Source: Chloracidobacterium sp. | GTDB lineage: Bacteria > Acidobacteriota > Blastocatellia > Pyrinomonadales > Pyrinomonadaceae | Direction of reading: 5' to 3' | DNA length: 64,000 bases | Assembly (NCBI GenBank): GCA_016716365.1 | Contig: JADJWM010000009.1 | Location: 82,868 to 146,867 of the forward strand | Shown: positions 27,084 through 36,978 of the stretch, piece by piece | Layout of the letters: each line of letters starts with the position of its first letter | Numbering within the stretch: the first letter of the stretch is position 1 | The notes under the pieces: generated by a model | Database searches by the model: none | Seen by the model: the letters and a program-made list of their open reading frames with translations, nothing else | Told to the model about the DNA's origin: nothing | Translations under genes and position numbers: made by a program

Positions 27084-27126
27084 CTGCCGGGCCGCGCAAA
27101 CATCAGATTTGCGCGCGGCCCGGCAG
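27084..27126. terminator. Large GC-rich hairpin after pirin gene
   Basis: CTGCCGGGCCGCGC...AAA pairs with TTTGCGCGCGGCCCGGCAG with a two-base bulge and a seven-base loop, starting nine bases after the pirin stop. There is no T-run after it, so it is a terminator-like or 3'-end-stabilising hairpin rather than a textbook terminator. Confidence 0.5.
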
Positions 27127-27243
27127 TATGTTAAATTTCGCTCAATTCACAAAACATTTTGGCCGCACTGCCTATGAGGGCTGTTCGATCACTGAACGCA
27201 AGTCCTGGTAGAGCAAATCTGTCTCATTTTTGGAGGGAAAACT

Positions 27244-28536
27244 ATGCCGTTGGACATCATGACGACCAGGGACTGGAAAACCGCAACGAGCCATTGGAGC
27301 CAGGCCCGGTCGAAAGGGCATGATAATCTTCGCGCGATCGACACGGCTCTCGACAATTACCATAACGTCCCGAAACACAACATCGAAGAAAGGATCAGGA
27401 AGCTGAACGCACTTATCCTCGTCGCTGAAAATTACGCTAAAAACAAAGACACTTCCGGAAAACTCCAGTTCCTTGCGAACCGGAGAACTCAAAAGGTAGA
27501 TGCGGCCGAGGCTTTGGCAAAAATGGCCGAAGCCAAAGTGGATTATTTTGCCCGGGTACTCGGTGCCGAAAGGAATCTTCCGGCAATGTTCGGCGTCGGC
27601 GCGAAAACGCCGATGCAGGCCGCCAACACTACCAAAGACAAGTTCCTCGCACTTGCAAAACAGTTGAAAGGGCTGCAGCAATACATCGGCCCTTTCGGAT
27701 CCGGCCGGCAATTGCACGAGGATTACTGGACCGAGGCGATCGATCCCCTTCACCGCAACTGGCACCACCCTTTGAACAGCCCCGTCTTTCAAAAGTGGGT
27801 CGAATTAAGACATGAAAAAAAGTCGACCGACTTGTCGTTCTATCGGTGGTTTGAAACATTGAGTGATGACGAACTGATGATCCTTACGAAGGGCAACCAG
27901 TTATTGGCAACATCTTATCAATCCGAAGCGGGCCGCGAAGAGTTTCGGGTCTTTGTGGACGGCAACAAATTGAAAAAGCTGACCAGCCCCGACGTTCTAT
28001 CCGATTTTAACACCTCAGGCTATAGGACAAATTTTGCCGGAAAGGGCTGGTGCATCTTTGTGATGTCGCCGGAGGGCTCCCTTTATTGCAACAATCATGA
28101 CGACGTATCGGGGTGGTTTCATGCTGCATTTCTGGGCGGTAAACCCGTGCTGGCGGCCGGCGAACTCTTTGTCAAGAATGGAGTTCTGCACGCAATGACC
28201 CCAAAGAGCGGACATTACAAGCCGCGGCAGGATGACCTGATCAACGGCCTGAAAGAACTGAGGAAACAGGGTCTGAGCCTTGCCGAAACGCAGTTAATGT
28301 CTTTCAAGCTTGATGCTCACGGCAAAGGAATAATGACGAAAGGTGCCGGCGTCCTGACCCAATGGTTCGATGCCGAGGAATATATCGTTTCGGCCGGTGC
28401 CAGGGGCCTGCTTCGTGAGGAAGGAATTAGCAAGGAATATAGGTTCGTCTTCAGCCCGGTCACCAATAAACCGCAGATGGTCCAGGGTGACGAATGGCTT
28501 GATAAGAACAAGTTCAAAGGCTGGGTGTTTCCTTAG
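27244..28536 (+). CDS. Unknown soluble protein with IQM-like C-terminal domain
   Basis: A 430-residue protein with a good ribosome site (GGAGGG). The N-terminal 160 residues are helical and charged, without a known domain. The C-terminal half has GKGWCIFVMSPEGSLYC, GWFHAAFLGGKPVLAAGEL and LHAMTPKSGHYKP. I recall this order of motifs from plant IQM (calmodulin-binding) proteins and from some uncharacterised bacterial proteins. There is no signal peptide or membrane helix. The gene stands alone between a hairpin and a convergent hydrolase gene. I assign no function. Confidence 0.7.
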   Translation: MPLDIMTTRDWKTATSHWSQARSKGHDNLRAIDTALDNYHNVPKHNIEERIRKLNALILVAENYAKNKDTSGKLQFLANRRTQKVDAAEALAKMAEAKVDYFARVLGAERNLPAMFGVGAKTPMQAANTTKDKFLALAKQLKGLQQYIGPFGSGRQLHEDYWTEAIDPLHRNWHHPLNSPVFQKWVELRHEKKSTDLSFYRWFETLSDDELMILTKGNQLLATSYQSEAGREEFRVFVDGNKLKKLTSPDVLSDFNTSGYRTNFAGKGWCIFVMSPEGSLYCNNHDDVSGWFHAAFLGGKPVLAAGELFVKNGVLHAMTPKSGHYKPRQDDLINGLKELRKQGLSLAETQLMSFKLDAHGKGIMTKGAGVLTQWFDAEEYIVSAGARGLLREEGISKEYRFVFSPVTNKPQMVQGDEWLDKNKFKGWVFP

Positions 28537-28639
28537 ACTATCCATTTCTCAAATTATAGCCGGGACTTTTCTGTTTTTGCCGGCCGATCAGGCCCGCAAT
28601 TTGGAACCGCCCCGGCTTTGCTGCCGATCATCGAACAGC

Positions 28640-29860
28640 TCATCTTGGCAGGCTTGCCATCACCTTTCCGATAAATTCGTTGATCTTTCCGTTTTCGATC
28701 CACCGGGCCACGATGACAAGGTCATTCTCAGGATCGATGTAGATGATGTTCGTTCCGTTGCCGACGTGCACAAAGGCCGAGGCGGGCGCATTCGAGTACA
28801 TCTTCTGCTCGGTATTCAGGAACCAGTTCATAAAGCCGTAGGTCGGCTGGACCGGCGTGGGGGTCCTGGCCTGGCGGATGAATTCGGCCGAAAGAAGCTG
28901 CTTGTTCCCCCACTTCCCGTTCCGGCTCGTTAGCAGGCCGAATCGTGCCATGTCGTAGGCGTTGATGAACATCCCGCCGCCCCAGTGGCCGCCGCCGCTT
29001 ACCGACTGGATGATGCGGCCGTCGATCACGACGAACGAATTCTCGTAGCCCAGCCACCGCCATGTGTTCGACGCACCGATCTCGTCCATCACGTATTCAC
29101 GAAGGACCTCTGGCAGCGGCCGCCGCCAGACGTTCAGCGCGGCCAGAGCAAGCACGTTTACGCGAACATCGTTGTATTCGTAGGCCGAGCCGGGTTCCTT
29201 ACGCGCACGGGTCGTCCAGGTCGAGGCGTCGCGGTCCGGCCGGTCCGCCCATTCGGGTTTGCCCCAAAGCGTGCCTTCCCAATCGCTCGTCTGGCGAAGC
29301 AGGTGTTCCCACGTGATCTTGCGGTTGTGTTCGGTCCCGAAGAGGTCGATGAACGGCGAGGTGCCGAAGCGCTCCGCTTCGTCGAATTTTTGTCCCGGTT
29401 TGTAGACCGCGATCGGGGCCGCGTAATCGCCCGCTTTGTCCTGCAGGCTGCGGATCATTTTGCGGTCGAACGCCAGTCCGACGGTTGTCGACAGGAAGCT
29501 TTTTGTCACGCTGAACGTCATATCAACGCGGCCTGGTTCACCCCACTCAGCGACGATGTAGCCGCCGCGGATGATCAAACCCGTCGCCGGTCCGCGCGTC
29601 TTAAACTGACCGATCGGCTCGCCGAAAGGCTCCCGGCCAAACGATTGGTGATGCGCGGCCTCGAGGTCCCGCGGTGCCCGGTTCTCGCTAGCGACGGCAA
29701 AATCGACGGCTTCCTTCAATTTGACCGGATCGAGGTTCGCCTGCTGTGCGGTCCTCTTTTCCCAATTGCCAGGCGACGGGACGTAATTACTTTGTGCGTA
29801 CGTGTGGTGAGCTGCGACTGCCAGCAGAAAAACGAAGTACTTAAAGTTTAACTTAAACAT
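28640..29860 (-). CDS. Secreted serine hydrolase (class C beta-lactamase-like)
   Basis: About 406 residues from the ATG at 29860, chosen because it opens a signal peptide (FKYFVFLLAVAAHHTYAQ); an in-frame ATG 18 codons upstream lacks one. Motifs: SVTK (SxxK) in DMTFSVTKSFLSTT, YEYND (YxN), and a GGGHWGGGMF loop near the third motif position. The family cleaves esters, amides or D-peptides. It is 37 bp downstream of thrA on the same strand, so it could be read through from the threonine operon. Confidence 0.85.
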   Translation of the reverse strand: MFKLNFKYFVFLLAVAAHHTYAQSNYVPSPGNWEKRTAQQANLDPVKLKEAVDFAVASENRAPRDLEAAHHQSFGREPFGEPIGQFKTRGPATGLIIRGGYIVAEWGEPGRVDMTFSVTKSFLSTTVGLAFDRKMIRSLQDKAGDYAAPIAVYKPGQKFDEAERFGTSPFIDLFGTEHNRKITWEHLLRQTSDWEGTLWGKPEWADRPDRDASTWTTRARKEPGSAYEYNDVRVNVLALAALNVWRRPLPEVLREYVMDEIGASNTWRWLGYENSFVVIDGRIIQSVSGGGHWGGGMFINAYDMARFGLLTSRNGKWGNKQLLSAEFIRQARTPTPVQPTYGFMNWFLNTEQKMYSNAPASAFVHVGNGTNIIYIDPENDLVIVARWIENGKINEFIGKVMASLPR

Positions 29861-29897
29861 AACGTAAGGATCGACCGGCAAACCTTGCCGGGCGCGG

Positions 29898-32348
29898 CTA
29901 AGATCTGGCCGCACGAATAATATCTGCGAATACGCCGGCGGCGGTCACGTCCGCACCCGCACCCGCACCCTTAACTACGAGCGGCTGTTCCGAATATCGG
30001 TTCGTGTAGAATAGCACGGCATTGTCCTTGCCCGACAGATTGGCAAAGTCGTGTTCGGGGCCAATGGATTGAAGCCCCACCGAGGCTTTGCCGTTTACCA
30101 ACGACGCGATGTATTTGAGCTTCTTCCCGATCGCGGCAGCCTTGTCCAACTCCTCGCGGAAATGTGCCTCATTCTTCGCCATTTCGGCATAAAAGTCTTC
30201 GACCGAACCTTCGAAACACGAAGCGGGCAGGAAAGGAATGTTCTCGACATCCGTCATTTCAAGCCGATGTCCGGCTTCGCGGGCCAGTATCAGGATCTTT
30301 CGTGCTACGTCGGTCCCGCTCAGGTCGAGCCGCGGGTCCGGCTCGGTATAGCCTTCATCCTGTGCCTGCCTCACCACTTCGGCAAACGGCCGCGAACCGT
30401 CGTAATTGTTAAATACGAAATTCAGCGTGCCGCTCAGGACGGCCTCGATCCGGTTGATGCGGTCGCCGCTCCGCATTAGGTCGTTAAGCGTGTTTATCAC
30501 CGGAAGACCGGCACCTACATTCGTCTCGAACAGGAAATTAGCGTTGTATTCCCGGGCCAGCATCTTCAACGCGGCATAGTTTTCGTAACCTGACGAGGCT
30601 GCGATCTTGTTGCACGCGATCACCGAAACACTTTTTTCCAGCAGAGGCCGATACATCTCTACAATGCCCGCGTCGGCCGTCACGTCCGCAAAAACAGAGT
30701 TGCGGAGGTTTTGTTGGATGATGACCTCGGCCGTTTTCGCGGAAGGGACCGCGTCGCCGCCGTCACCGGACAGCCGCGATCTCCAGTCGTTCAGATCGAT
30801 GCCTTCCTCATCAAATACGAGGCGCTTGCTGTTCGCCAGGCCGACCACGCGGACGTTCAAACGCAGATCGTCGAGCAAATATTCGTGCTGCTGCCTTAGC
30901 TGCTCAAGCAGACGGCTCCCAACGGTCCCGACGCCGACGATAAAGAGATTTATCTGCTTCCGTCCGTCGGAGAAAAACTCCTCGTGCAGAGTGTTCACGG
31001 CCTTCCGAACGTCTTTCGAACTGATCACGGCCGAGATGTTCCTCTCTGACGAACCTTGCGCGATCGCGTGAATGTTGATGCCGTTGTGCCCAAGGGTTGA
31101 GAACATCTTCCCGCTGACGCCCGTGTGCTCCTTCATCCGATCACCGACCAAGGCAAGGATCGAGAAACCGCTTTCAACCTTAAGCGGCTCGATCTTTCCG
31201 GCGCCGATCTCATACTCGAACTCGCGATCGACGACGCGTTTCGCCAGCTCGCTGTGTTTTTCTTCGATGGCAACGCAGATGGAATGTTCCGAGGAGCTTT
31301 GGGTGATGAGGATCACGTTGATCTCGGCACGGGAAAGAGCATCGAAGAGTCGTTTCGAGAAACCCGGGATTCCGACCATCCCGCTGCCCTCTAGGCTAAG
31401 CACGCAAATATTGTCGATGCTGGTGATTCCGCGGATCATTTCGCCGTCCGCGGCCGTGGCCGCTTCTATCAGGGTACCTTCGTCATCCGGAGCAAATGTA
31501 TTCTTGATCCTGACCGGTATTTCCTTCGCCATCACGGGTTGGATCGTCGGCGGGTAGATTACCTTGGCTCCAAAGTGCGAAAGCTCCATCGCCTCGCGAT
31601 AGTTGATCCGAGGGATTTGCCTGACGCTGCGTACGAAACGCGGGTCCGCGGTCATCATTCCGCTGACATCGGTCCAGATCTCAAGGATGTCCGCGTCGAG
31701 GGCCGCCGCGAAGATAGCGGCCGTGTAATCCGATCCGCCGCGTCCGAGGGTTGTCGTATAGCCCTCGCCGTCTGATGCCACAAAGCCCGGAACGATATGC
31801 AGCCTGGTTCTAGAGGCTGCTATCTTCTCTTTGATCAGCCTGCTGGATTCAGTAAGGTCCACCGCTGCAAAGCCGTGATGCGAATCCGTCTTGATCAAAA
31901 GCCGGCTGTCATGCCATTCGTTGTCGATTCCGTCGGCGGCCAATTTGGCGGAGACGATCTTCGATGAAGCTATTTCGCCGAAGCTCAGGATTCGGTCAAG
32001 TGTTTTCGGCGTGAGTTCACGGACACGCCTTATACCTTCGGTGATGCTTCCAAGTTCCTGAACTATCGAATCGACATATTCGGCAATGTCCGTTTCGTCC
32101 CCGTCAGTGAAGAGCGATTCGATCGCAGCCTGATGCCGGTCCCGGATCTCGTCAAGCCGAGCAATGAAGCCGTCGTCGCCTCGTTCCGCCGCTCGGCCGG
32201 TCTCTATAAGGTCGTCGGTGGTGCCCTGCATGGCGGACAGCACGACAACGCACGGGCCTTCCTCGGCGGCCCGCCGGATTATTTCAACGACATTCTCAAT
32301 GTTTGAGGCGTTCGCTACCGACGATCCGCCAAACTTCATTACCTTCAT
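29898..32348 (-). CDS. thrA: Bifunctional aspartate kinase / homoserine dehydrogenase
   Basis: An 816-residue fusion. Residues 1-460 are aspartate kinase: KFGGSSVANA at the start, LGRGGSDYTA, then ACT regulatory domains (ISVC-like repeats around 315-455). Residues 475-816 are homoserine dehydrogenase with NAD(P) motif GVGTVGSRLLEQL and the GTLNFVFNNY active-site region. It carries out steps 1 and 3 of the aspartate family pathway to threonine. The ACT domains imply feedback control by threonine. thrC overlaps its start by 4 bp, so thrC-thrA is one operon. Confidence 0.96.
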   Translation of the reverse strand: MKVMKFGGSSVANASNIENVVEIIRRAAEEGPCVVVLSAMQGTTDDLIETGRAAERGDDGFIARLDEIRDRHQAAIESLFTDGDETDIAEYVDSIVQELGSITEGIRRVRELTPKTLDRILSFGEIASSKIVSAKLAADGIDNEWHDSRLLIKTDSHHGFAAVDLTESSRLIKEKIAASRTRLHIVPGFVASDGEGYTTTLGRGGSDYTAAIFAAALDADILEIWTDVSGMMTADPRFVRSVRQIPRINYREAMELSHFGAKVIYPPTIQPVMAKEIPVRIKNTFAPDDEGTLIEAATAADGEMIRGITSIDNICVLSLEGSGMVGIPGFSKRLFDALSRAEINVILITQSSSEHSICVAIEEKHSELAKRVVDREFEYEIGAGKIEPLKVESGFSILALVGDRMKEHTGVSGKMFSTLGHNGINIHAIAQGSSERNISAVISSKDVRKAVNTLHEEFFSDGRKQINLFIVGVGTVGSRLLEQLRQQHEYLLDDLRLNVRVVGLANSKRLVFDEEGIDLNDWRSRLSGDGGDAVPSAKTAEVIIQQNLRNSVFADVTADAGIVEMYRPLLEKSVSVIACNKIAASSGYENYAALKMLAREYNANFLFETNVGAGLPVINTLNDLMRSGDRINRIEAVLSGTLNFVFNNYDGSRPFAEVVRQAQDEGYTEPDPRLDLSGTDVARKILILAREAGHRLEMTDVENIPFLPASCFEGSVEDFYAEMAKNEAHFREELDKAAAIGKKLKYIASLVNGKASVGLQSIGPEHDFANLSGKDNAVLFYTNRYSEQPLVVKGAGAGADVTAAGVFADIIRAARS

Positions 32349-33640
32349 CTTGCTTTTTCGAGGATGATCTCGCGGACGACGCTGTAGTCAGGATCGATCT
32401 CCGTTACCGACTTCTGCCTATCGTAGAATTCGGCAACACTTGCGGGCACCTCCAACTCGGTACCAAGTATGCCCGCTACCGAATCAAATTTTACCGGATG
32501 CGCGGTTTCGAGGATAATGCCCTTTTCGTCCGGATGCCGATCCAAATGGTCCTCCAACGCCGCGAACGCCACAGCTCCGTGGGGATCTAGGACATAGCCG
32601 TAATTACGATGTACTTCCCGGATCGTCTCTGCCGTTCTCTCGTCCGAAATGCTGACGGCCGACATTTTGCTCTTTAGTTGAGCGTTATCGCGGCCGAACA
32701 TTTCGAGTATCCGCACGAAATTGCTTGGATCACCGACGTCCATCGCGTTCGAAAGCGTCGAAACCGAGGGCCTTGGTCTGTAGTTGCCCGTCCCGAGGAA
32801 TTCAGGCACGACATCGTTCGCGTTGCACGCCGCGATGAAATGGTCGATGGGCAGACCGGAAATGGTTGCGAGAACACCAGAGGCGAGGTTTCCGAAGTTC
32901 CCGCTCGGCACCGAGACGACGGGAGGTTTACCCTCCCACTGTTTAAGCGCGAAGAAATAATAGAACTGCTGCGGAAGCCAGCGCGCCACGTTGATCGAAT
33001 TCGCCGACGTTAGAAACGCACGCTCCGCCAGGCTCGCGTCGGTGAGAGCCTGCTTGGCGATGGCCTGGCAATCGTCGAAAGACCCTCGTAATTCCAATGT
33101 AGTTACATTCCCGCCGAGCGTCGTGAGCTGAAGCTCTTGCACCCTGCTGACGCGGCCCTTCGGATATAGGATGACGACCTCGACCCCGTCAACGTTGTGA
33201 AAACCATGGGCCACCGCCCCGCCAGTGTCGCCCGATGTCGCGACGATCACGATCGTCTTACGCCCGCGTTCGGCGGAGAAATACTGAAGACACCGGCTCA
33301 TGAACCGCGCCCCAACGTCTTTGAACGCAAGGGTCGGGCCGTGAAAAAGCTCCAAGGCGTAAATACGATCGGAAATTTGAACCAAAGGGAACTGGAAATT
33401 CACTGTTTCGGCACATATTTCCTGAAGCCGTTCATCGGGCATGCACCCACCAACGTATGGGCGAATCACGTCGAATGCGATGTCGGCGTCCGTCCCGTCG
33501 TGCATTCTCTCGACAAAATCGGCCGACAAGCGCGGGATCGAAGCTGGAAAATACAGCCCCCGGTCGTCCGGCTGGCCGCGCAGCACGGCTTCGCGGAAGC
33601 CCACCTCGGGCGAACGGCGGTTTGTGCTAAAGTATTGCAT
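32345..33640 (-). CDS. thrC: Threonine synthase
   Basis: A 431-residue PLP enzyme that turns O-phosphohomoserine into threonine. The N-terminus (MQYFSTNRRSPEVGFREAV) is typical of the long bacterial type. The PLP Lys is in LAFKDVGARFM. Cofactor contacts include VATSGDTGGAVAHGF and SVPSGNFGNLASG. The ATG at 33640 is preferred over the TTG one codon upstream. No clear ribosome site is seen. Its stop overlaps the thrA start. It is divergent from thrB across about 100 bp that holds two dyads. Confidence 0.96.
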   Translation of the reverse strand: MQYFSTNRRSPEVGFREAVLRGQPDDRGLYFPASIPRLSADFVERMHDGTDADIAFDVIRPYVGGCMPDERLQEICAETVNFQFPLVQISDRIYALELFHGPTLAFKDVGARFMSRCLQYFSAERGRKTIVIVATSGDTGGAVAHGFHNVDGVEVVILYPKGRVSRVQELQLTTLGGNVTTLELRGSFDDCQAIAKQALTDASLAERAFLTSANSINVARWLPQQFYYFFALKQWEGKPPVVSVPSGNFGNLASGVLATISGLPIDHFIAACNANDVVPEFLGTGNYRPRPSVSTLSNAMDVGDPSNFVRILEMFGRDNAQLKSKMSAVSISDERTAETIREVHRNYGYVLDPHGAVAFAALEDHLDRHPDEKGIILETAHPVKFDSVAGILGTELEVPASVAEFYDRQKSVTEIDPDYSVVREIILEKAR

Positions 33641-33653
33641 CAATTAACGAACA

Positions 33654-33680
33654 GAACACGGAGCAGCTAGGTCCGTGTTC
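33654..33680. promoter_or_regulatory. Perfect dyad in the thrC/thrB divergent region
   Basis: GAACACGGA and TCCGTGTTC, 9-bp perfect arms around a nine-base spacer, 14 bases ahead of the thrC ATG. It is placed to act as an operator for the thrC side, or as a 5'-leader hairpin in the thrC message (inference). Confidence 0.55.
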
Positions 33681-33703
33681 GTGGCCCGCGGCCGGGCGTA
33701 CGA

Positions 33704-33720
33704 CCGTAATGATATTACGG
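33704..33720. promoter_or_regulatory. Second dyad in the thrC/thrB divergent region
   Basis: CCGTAAT-GAT-ATTACGG, 7-bp perfect arms, 22 bases ahead of the thrB ATG. The sequence differs from the first dyad, so if both are operators they would bind different proteins. Confidence 0.45.
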
Positions 33721-33742
33721 TTGTCCCGGATTATCGAAGCTT

Positions 33743-34672
33743 ATGGAGGAAATTCGCGTTAAGGCTCCGGCTACGGTCGCAAATGTCGTCTGCGGCTTTG
33801 ACTGCCTCGGGTTTGCTCTCAATGAACCGTTTGACGAAATGCTCGTCCGCAAGATCGACGAGCCGGGTGTCCGTATAAAACATCGCGACACGTTCGGCCT
33901 GCCCGAAGAACCCGAGCGAAACGTTGCGGGCCTGGCGGCCCTAGCCATCCTCGACGCCGCTCGTGCGGACTTCGGCGTCGAGATCGAAATAACTAAACAC
34001 ATAAAACCCGGCAGCGGCATAGGGTCAAGCTCCGCAAGTGCGTGCGGTGCGGTCGTCGCGATCAACCATCTGCTCGGTGAACGATTCTCAAAGCTCGAAT
34101 TGGTCGGCTTCGCGATGGAAGGCGAGGCATTTGCCTCCGGAGCACGCCACGCCGATAATCTCGCACCATGCCTTTTCGGCGGCTTCACGCTGGTCCGGAC
34201 GACCGATCCGCTGGATATTGTGGAACTAAGCTTTCCGAAGCTTTGGGCCACGGTCATCCACCCGCAGATCGAGATCAGGACTTCGGAGGCGCGTGCTCTT
34301 CTGCCTCAAGAGGTACCCCTGAGGGCAGCCATCGTCCAGTGGGCAAACGTCGGAGCTCTTGTCGCCGGCCTTGCGAAAGCAGATCTCGGCCTTATCGGAC
34401 GTTCACTGGAAGACGCGATCGTTGAGCCGGTTCGAAAGCCCCTGATACCGAATTTTGACGAAGTGAAGGCCGCTTGCCTCGATGCGGGCGCGCTCGGCGG
34501 CGGCATCTCGGGTTCAGGGCCGTCGCTTTTCATGCTCAGCGCTTCGATGGAAACGGCCGTTTCTGTTGAAAAAGCGATGTGCACCGCATTCCAAAAGACG
34601 GGTATCTTATTCAGCACTTATGTGTCCGAGATTGCCCGCGAGGGCATTCGTGTTGCGGCGAGCCGCGAATAG
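33743..34672 (+). CDS. thrB: Homoserine kinase
   Basis: A 309-residue GHMP kinase phosphorylating homoserine, the step just before ThrC. The N-terminus MEEIRVKAPATVANVVCGFDCLGFAL and the ATP loop in KPGSGIGSSSASACGAV are diagnostic. A later GALGGGISGSGPSLFML is the third GHMP motif. It is transcribed away from thrC-thrA, so together they form one divergent threonine locus. clpA follows 44 bp downstream. Confidence 0.96.
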   Translation: MEEIRVKAPATVANVVCGFDCLGFALNEPFDEMLVRKIDEPGVRIKHRDTFGLPEEPERNVAGLAALAILDAARADFGVEIEITKHIKPGSGIGSSSASACGAVVAINHLLGERFSKLELVGFAMEGEAFASGARHADNLAPCLFGGFTLVRTTDPLDIVELSFPKLWATVIHPQIEIRTSEARALLPQEVPLRAAIVQWANVGALVAGLAKADLGLIGRSLEDAIVEPVRKPLIPNFDEVKAACLDAGALGGGISGSGPSLFMLSASMETAVSVEKAMCTAFQKTGILFSTYVSEIAREGIRVAASRE

Positions 34673-34716
34673 CGCTCTCACGCGAACGCCCAAAACTGCT
34701 AAAATACTCGTCAAGG

Positions 34717-36978
34717 ATGTTGACCAAAGAGTTAGAAGAGACACTTAGCTTTGCCGTTGATCAGGCGGTAAGGCACAAGCACGAATTTGTGACGCTCGAG
34801 CACTTGCTCTACGCACTGCTTGAGGACAGTTCCGCGAGGGACATTTTGTTTAACTGCGGGGCTCGACTCGAAGAGTTGGGGGCGTCGCTTGAAGATTATT
34901 TCGCCGACGTGCTTGAAAAGATGCCCGAGACCGCAAAGCATATGCCTGAGCTGACCTCGACCTTTCAATCTACGATCCAATATGCAGTGCTTCAGGCCGA
35001 GGGCAGCGGCCAGCCGGCGGTCAATGGCGGCAACATCCTGGCCGCACTTTACCAGGCCGAGCAGTCATACGCCGTTTACCTTTTGCTTCAGCAGGGTGTC
35101 ACAAGGCTCGACATCCTAAACTACATTTCGCACGGGATCTCAAAGATCGACCTCCCGGACTTCGACAGCCCGATGCCCGGCGAATTCGATGATATGGAGT
35201 TCGGCGGAATGGGCGGCCAGGACCGCAAGAAGCCGCTTGAGAGTTTTACCGTTGAACTGGTCGAGCGTGCCGCCAACGGAGAGATCGATCCGATCGTAGG
35301 GCGAACCGCCGAGATCGAACGGACCATCCAGGTGCTTTGCCGACGGAAGAAAAATAATCCGCTTTACGTGGGCGAGCCCGGCGTCGGCAAAACTGCCTTG
35401 GCCGAGGGGCTTGCGCTAAAGATCAGCGAAGGCGACGTGCCCGAGGTGCTGCAGGGAGCAAAGGTCTTTGCCCTCGACATGGGAGCCGTACTCGCCGGGA
35501 CGCGTTATCGCGGCGATTTCGAGCAGCGGTTCAAAGCCATCATCAACGATTTGAAAAAAGAGCCGAACGCCATACTTTTCATCGACGAGATCCATACGAT
35601 CGTCGGAGCCGGCTCGGTCTCGGGCGGCTCGATGGACGCTTCGAATATCCTAAAACCGGCGTTGGCGGCGGGCGAGCTGCGTTGTATCGGCTCGACCACG
35701 CACTCCGAATACAAAGCGGCGTTCGATCGCGACCGTGCCCTTGCGCGTCGATTCCAAAAGATCGATATCGGCGAGCCGACGGTCGATGAGACGTATCAGA
35801 TCTTAAAAGGTTTGCGGAAGTTCTATGAGGAGCATCACGGTGTTCGTTATACCGACGACTCGCTCAGGACGGCTTCGGAGTTGGCCGGCAAATACATCAA
35901 CGACCGATTCCTGCCGGACAAGGCGATCGACGTGATCGACGAGGTTGGTGCATCGGTCAAGCTGATGCCTGCGAGCAAGCGGCCCAAGCGCGTGTCGGTG
36001 CAGATGGTCGAAAATACCATAGCACGCATGGCAAAGATCCCGCCGAAGACGGTCGTGGCCGACGAAAAGGCCCGGCTGAAGACGCTGCGCGACGATATCA
36101 AGAAGGTCATTTATGGTCAGGACGATGCGATCGACTCGATCGTCGATGCGATCCAGATCTCGCGTGCCGGTTTGGGGCATCAGACAAAACCGGTCGGCTC
36201 GTTTCTTTTCTCCGGCCCGACCGGCGTCGGCAAGACCGAAGTTTCCAAACAGCTCGCCGAGATCCTCGGCGTCGAGTTCATCCGCTTTGACATGAGCGAA
36301 TACGCCGAGCCCCACACCGTCTCGCGTTTGATCGGCGCGCCTCCCGGATACGTAGGCTTCGATCAGGGAGGCCTGCTGACCGAGGCGATTATGCGCACGC
36401 CGCACGCCGTGCTCGTGCTGGACGAGATCGAAAAGGCCCATCCGAACTTGTTCAACCTGCTGCTGCAGGTGATGGACTCGGCCACGCTGACCGACAATAA
36501 CGGCAAAAAGGCCGATTTCCGCAACGTCATCCTGATCATGACCACCAACGCCGGTGCCCGTGAGCTTTCATCGGGCGGCGTCGGCTTCCGCAACGATGCG
36601 AGCACAAAGGGCAACGCAAAGGGCGTCATCGAACGAACCTTCACGCCCGAATTCCGCAACCGCCTCGACGCCTGGGTCGCCTTCAAGCCGCTCGACATCG
36701 ATCACATCAAACTGATAGTCGACAAGTTCATCAAGGAACTCAACGGCCAGCTAGCCGAAAAACGCGTCCTCGTGAAACTGACCGAAGAAGCCCGCGAATG
36801 GCTGGCCAAGAACGGCTTCGACGCCCGCTACGGTGCGCGTCCCATGTCGCGCCTCATCCACGACAAGATCAAACTGCCCCTTGCGAATGAGATCTTGTTC
36901 GGAAAGTTGGCAAATGGAGGAAGCGTGTTGGTTGATGTTGTGGAGAAGAGCCTTGCTCTGAATTTCACCAAAGAATGA
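34717..36978 (+). CDS. clpA: ATP-dependent Clp protease ATP-binding subunit ClpA
   Basis: 753 residues from the ATG at 34717; upstream codons overlap thrB and lack homology. The N domain starts LTKELEETLSFAVDQAVRHKHEFVTLEHLL. Two AAA+ modules follow: Walker A GEPGVGKT near residue 219 and GPTGVGKT near residue 500, with LFIDEIHTIVGAGSVSG and VLVLDEIEKAHPN as the Walker B parts. It unfolds substrates for the ClpP peptidase. Neither clpP nor clpS is in the window. The small gene at 36975 overlaps its stop. Confidence 0.95.
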   Translation: MLTKELEETLSFAVDQAVRHKHEFVTLEHLLYALLEDSSARDILFNCGARLEELGASLEDYFADVLEKMPETAKHMPELTSTFQSTIQYAVLQAEGSGQPAVNGGNILAALYQAEQSYAVYLLLQQGVTRLDILNYISHGISKIDLPDFDSPMPGEFDDMEFGGMGGQDRKKPLESFTVELVERAANGEIDPIVGRTAEIERTIQVLCRRKKNNPLYVGEPGVGKTALAEGLALKISEGDVPEVLQGAKVFALDMGAVLAGTRYRGDFEQRFKAIINDLKKEPNAILFIDEIHTIVGAGSVSGGSMDASNILKPALAAGELRCIGSTTHSEYKAAFDRDRALARRFQKIDIGEPTVDETYQILKGLRKFYEEHHGVRYTDDSLRTASELAGKYINDRFLPDKAIDVIDEVGASVKLMPASKRPKRVSVQMVENTIARMAKIPPKTVVADEKARLKTLRDDIKKVIYGQDDAIDSIVDAIQISRAGLGHQTKPVGSFLFSGPTGVGKTEVSKQLAEILGVEFIRFDMSEYAEPHTVSRLIGAPPGYVGFDQGGLLTEAIMRTPHAVLVLDEIEKAHPNLFNLLLQVMDSATLTDNNGKKADFRNVILIMTTNAGARELSSGGVGFRNDASTKGNAKGVIERTFTPEFRNRLDAWVAFKPLDIDHIKLIVDKFIKELNGQLAEKRVLVKLTEEAREWLAKNGFDARYGARPMSRLIHDKIKLPLANEILFGKLANGGSVLVDVVEKSLALNFTKE

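Noticed and set aside
35803..36441. 212-codon minus-strand frame inside clpA
   Set aside because: Opposite the second AAA+ module; composition is that of an antisense shadow.
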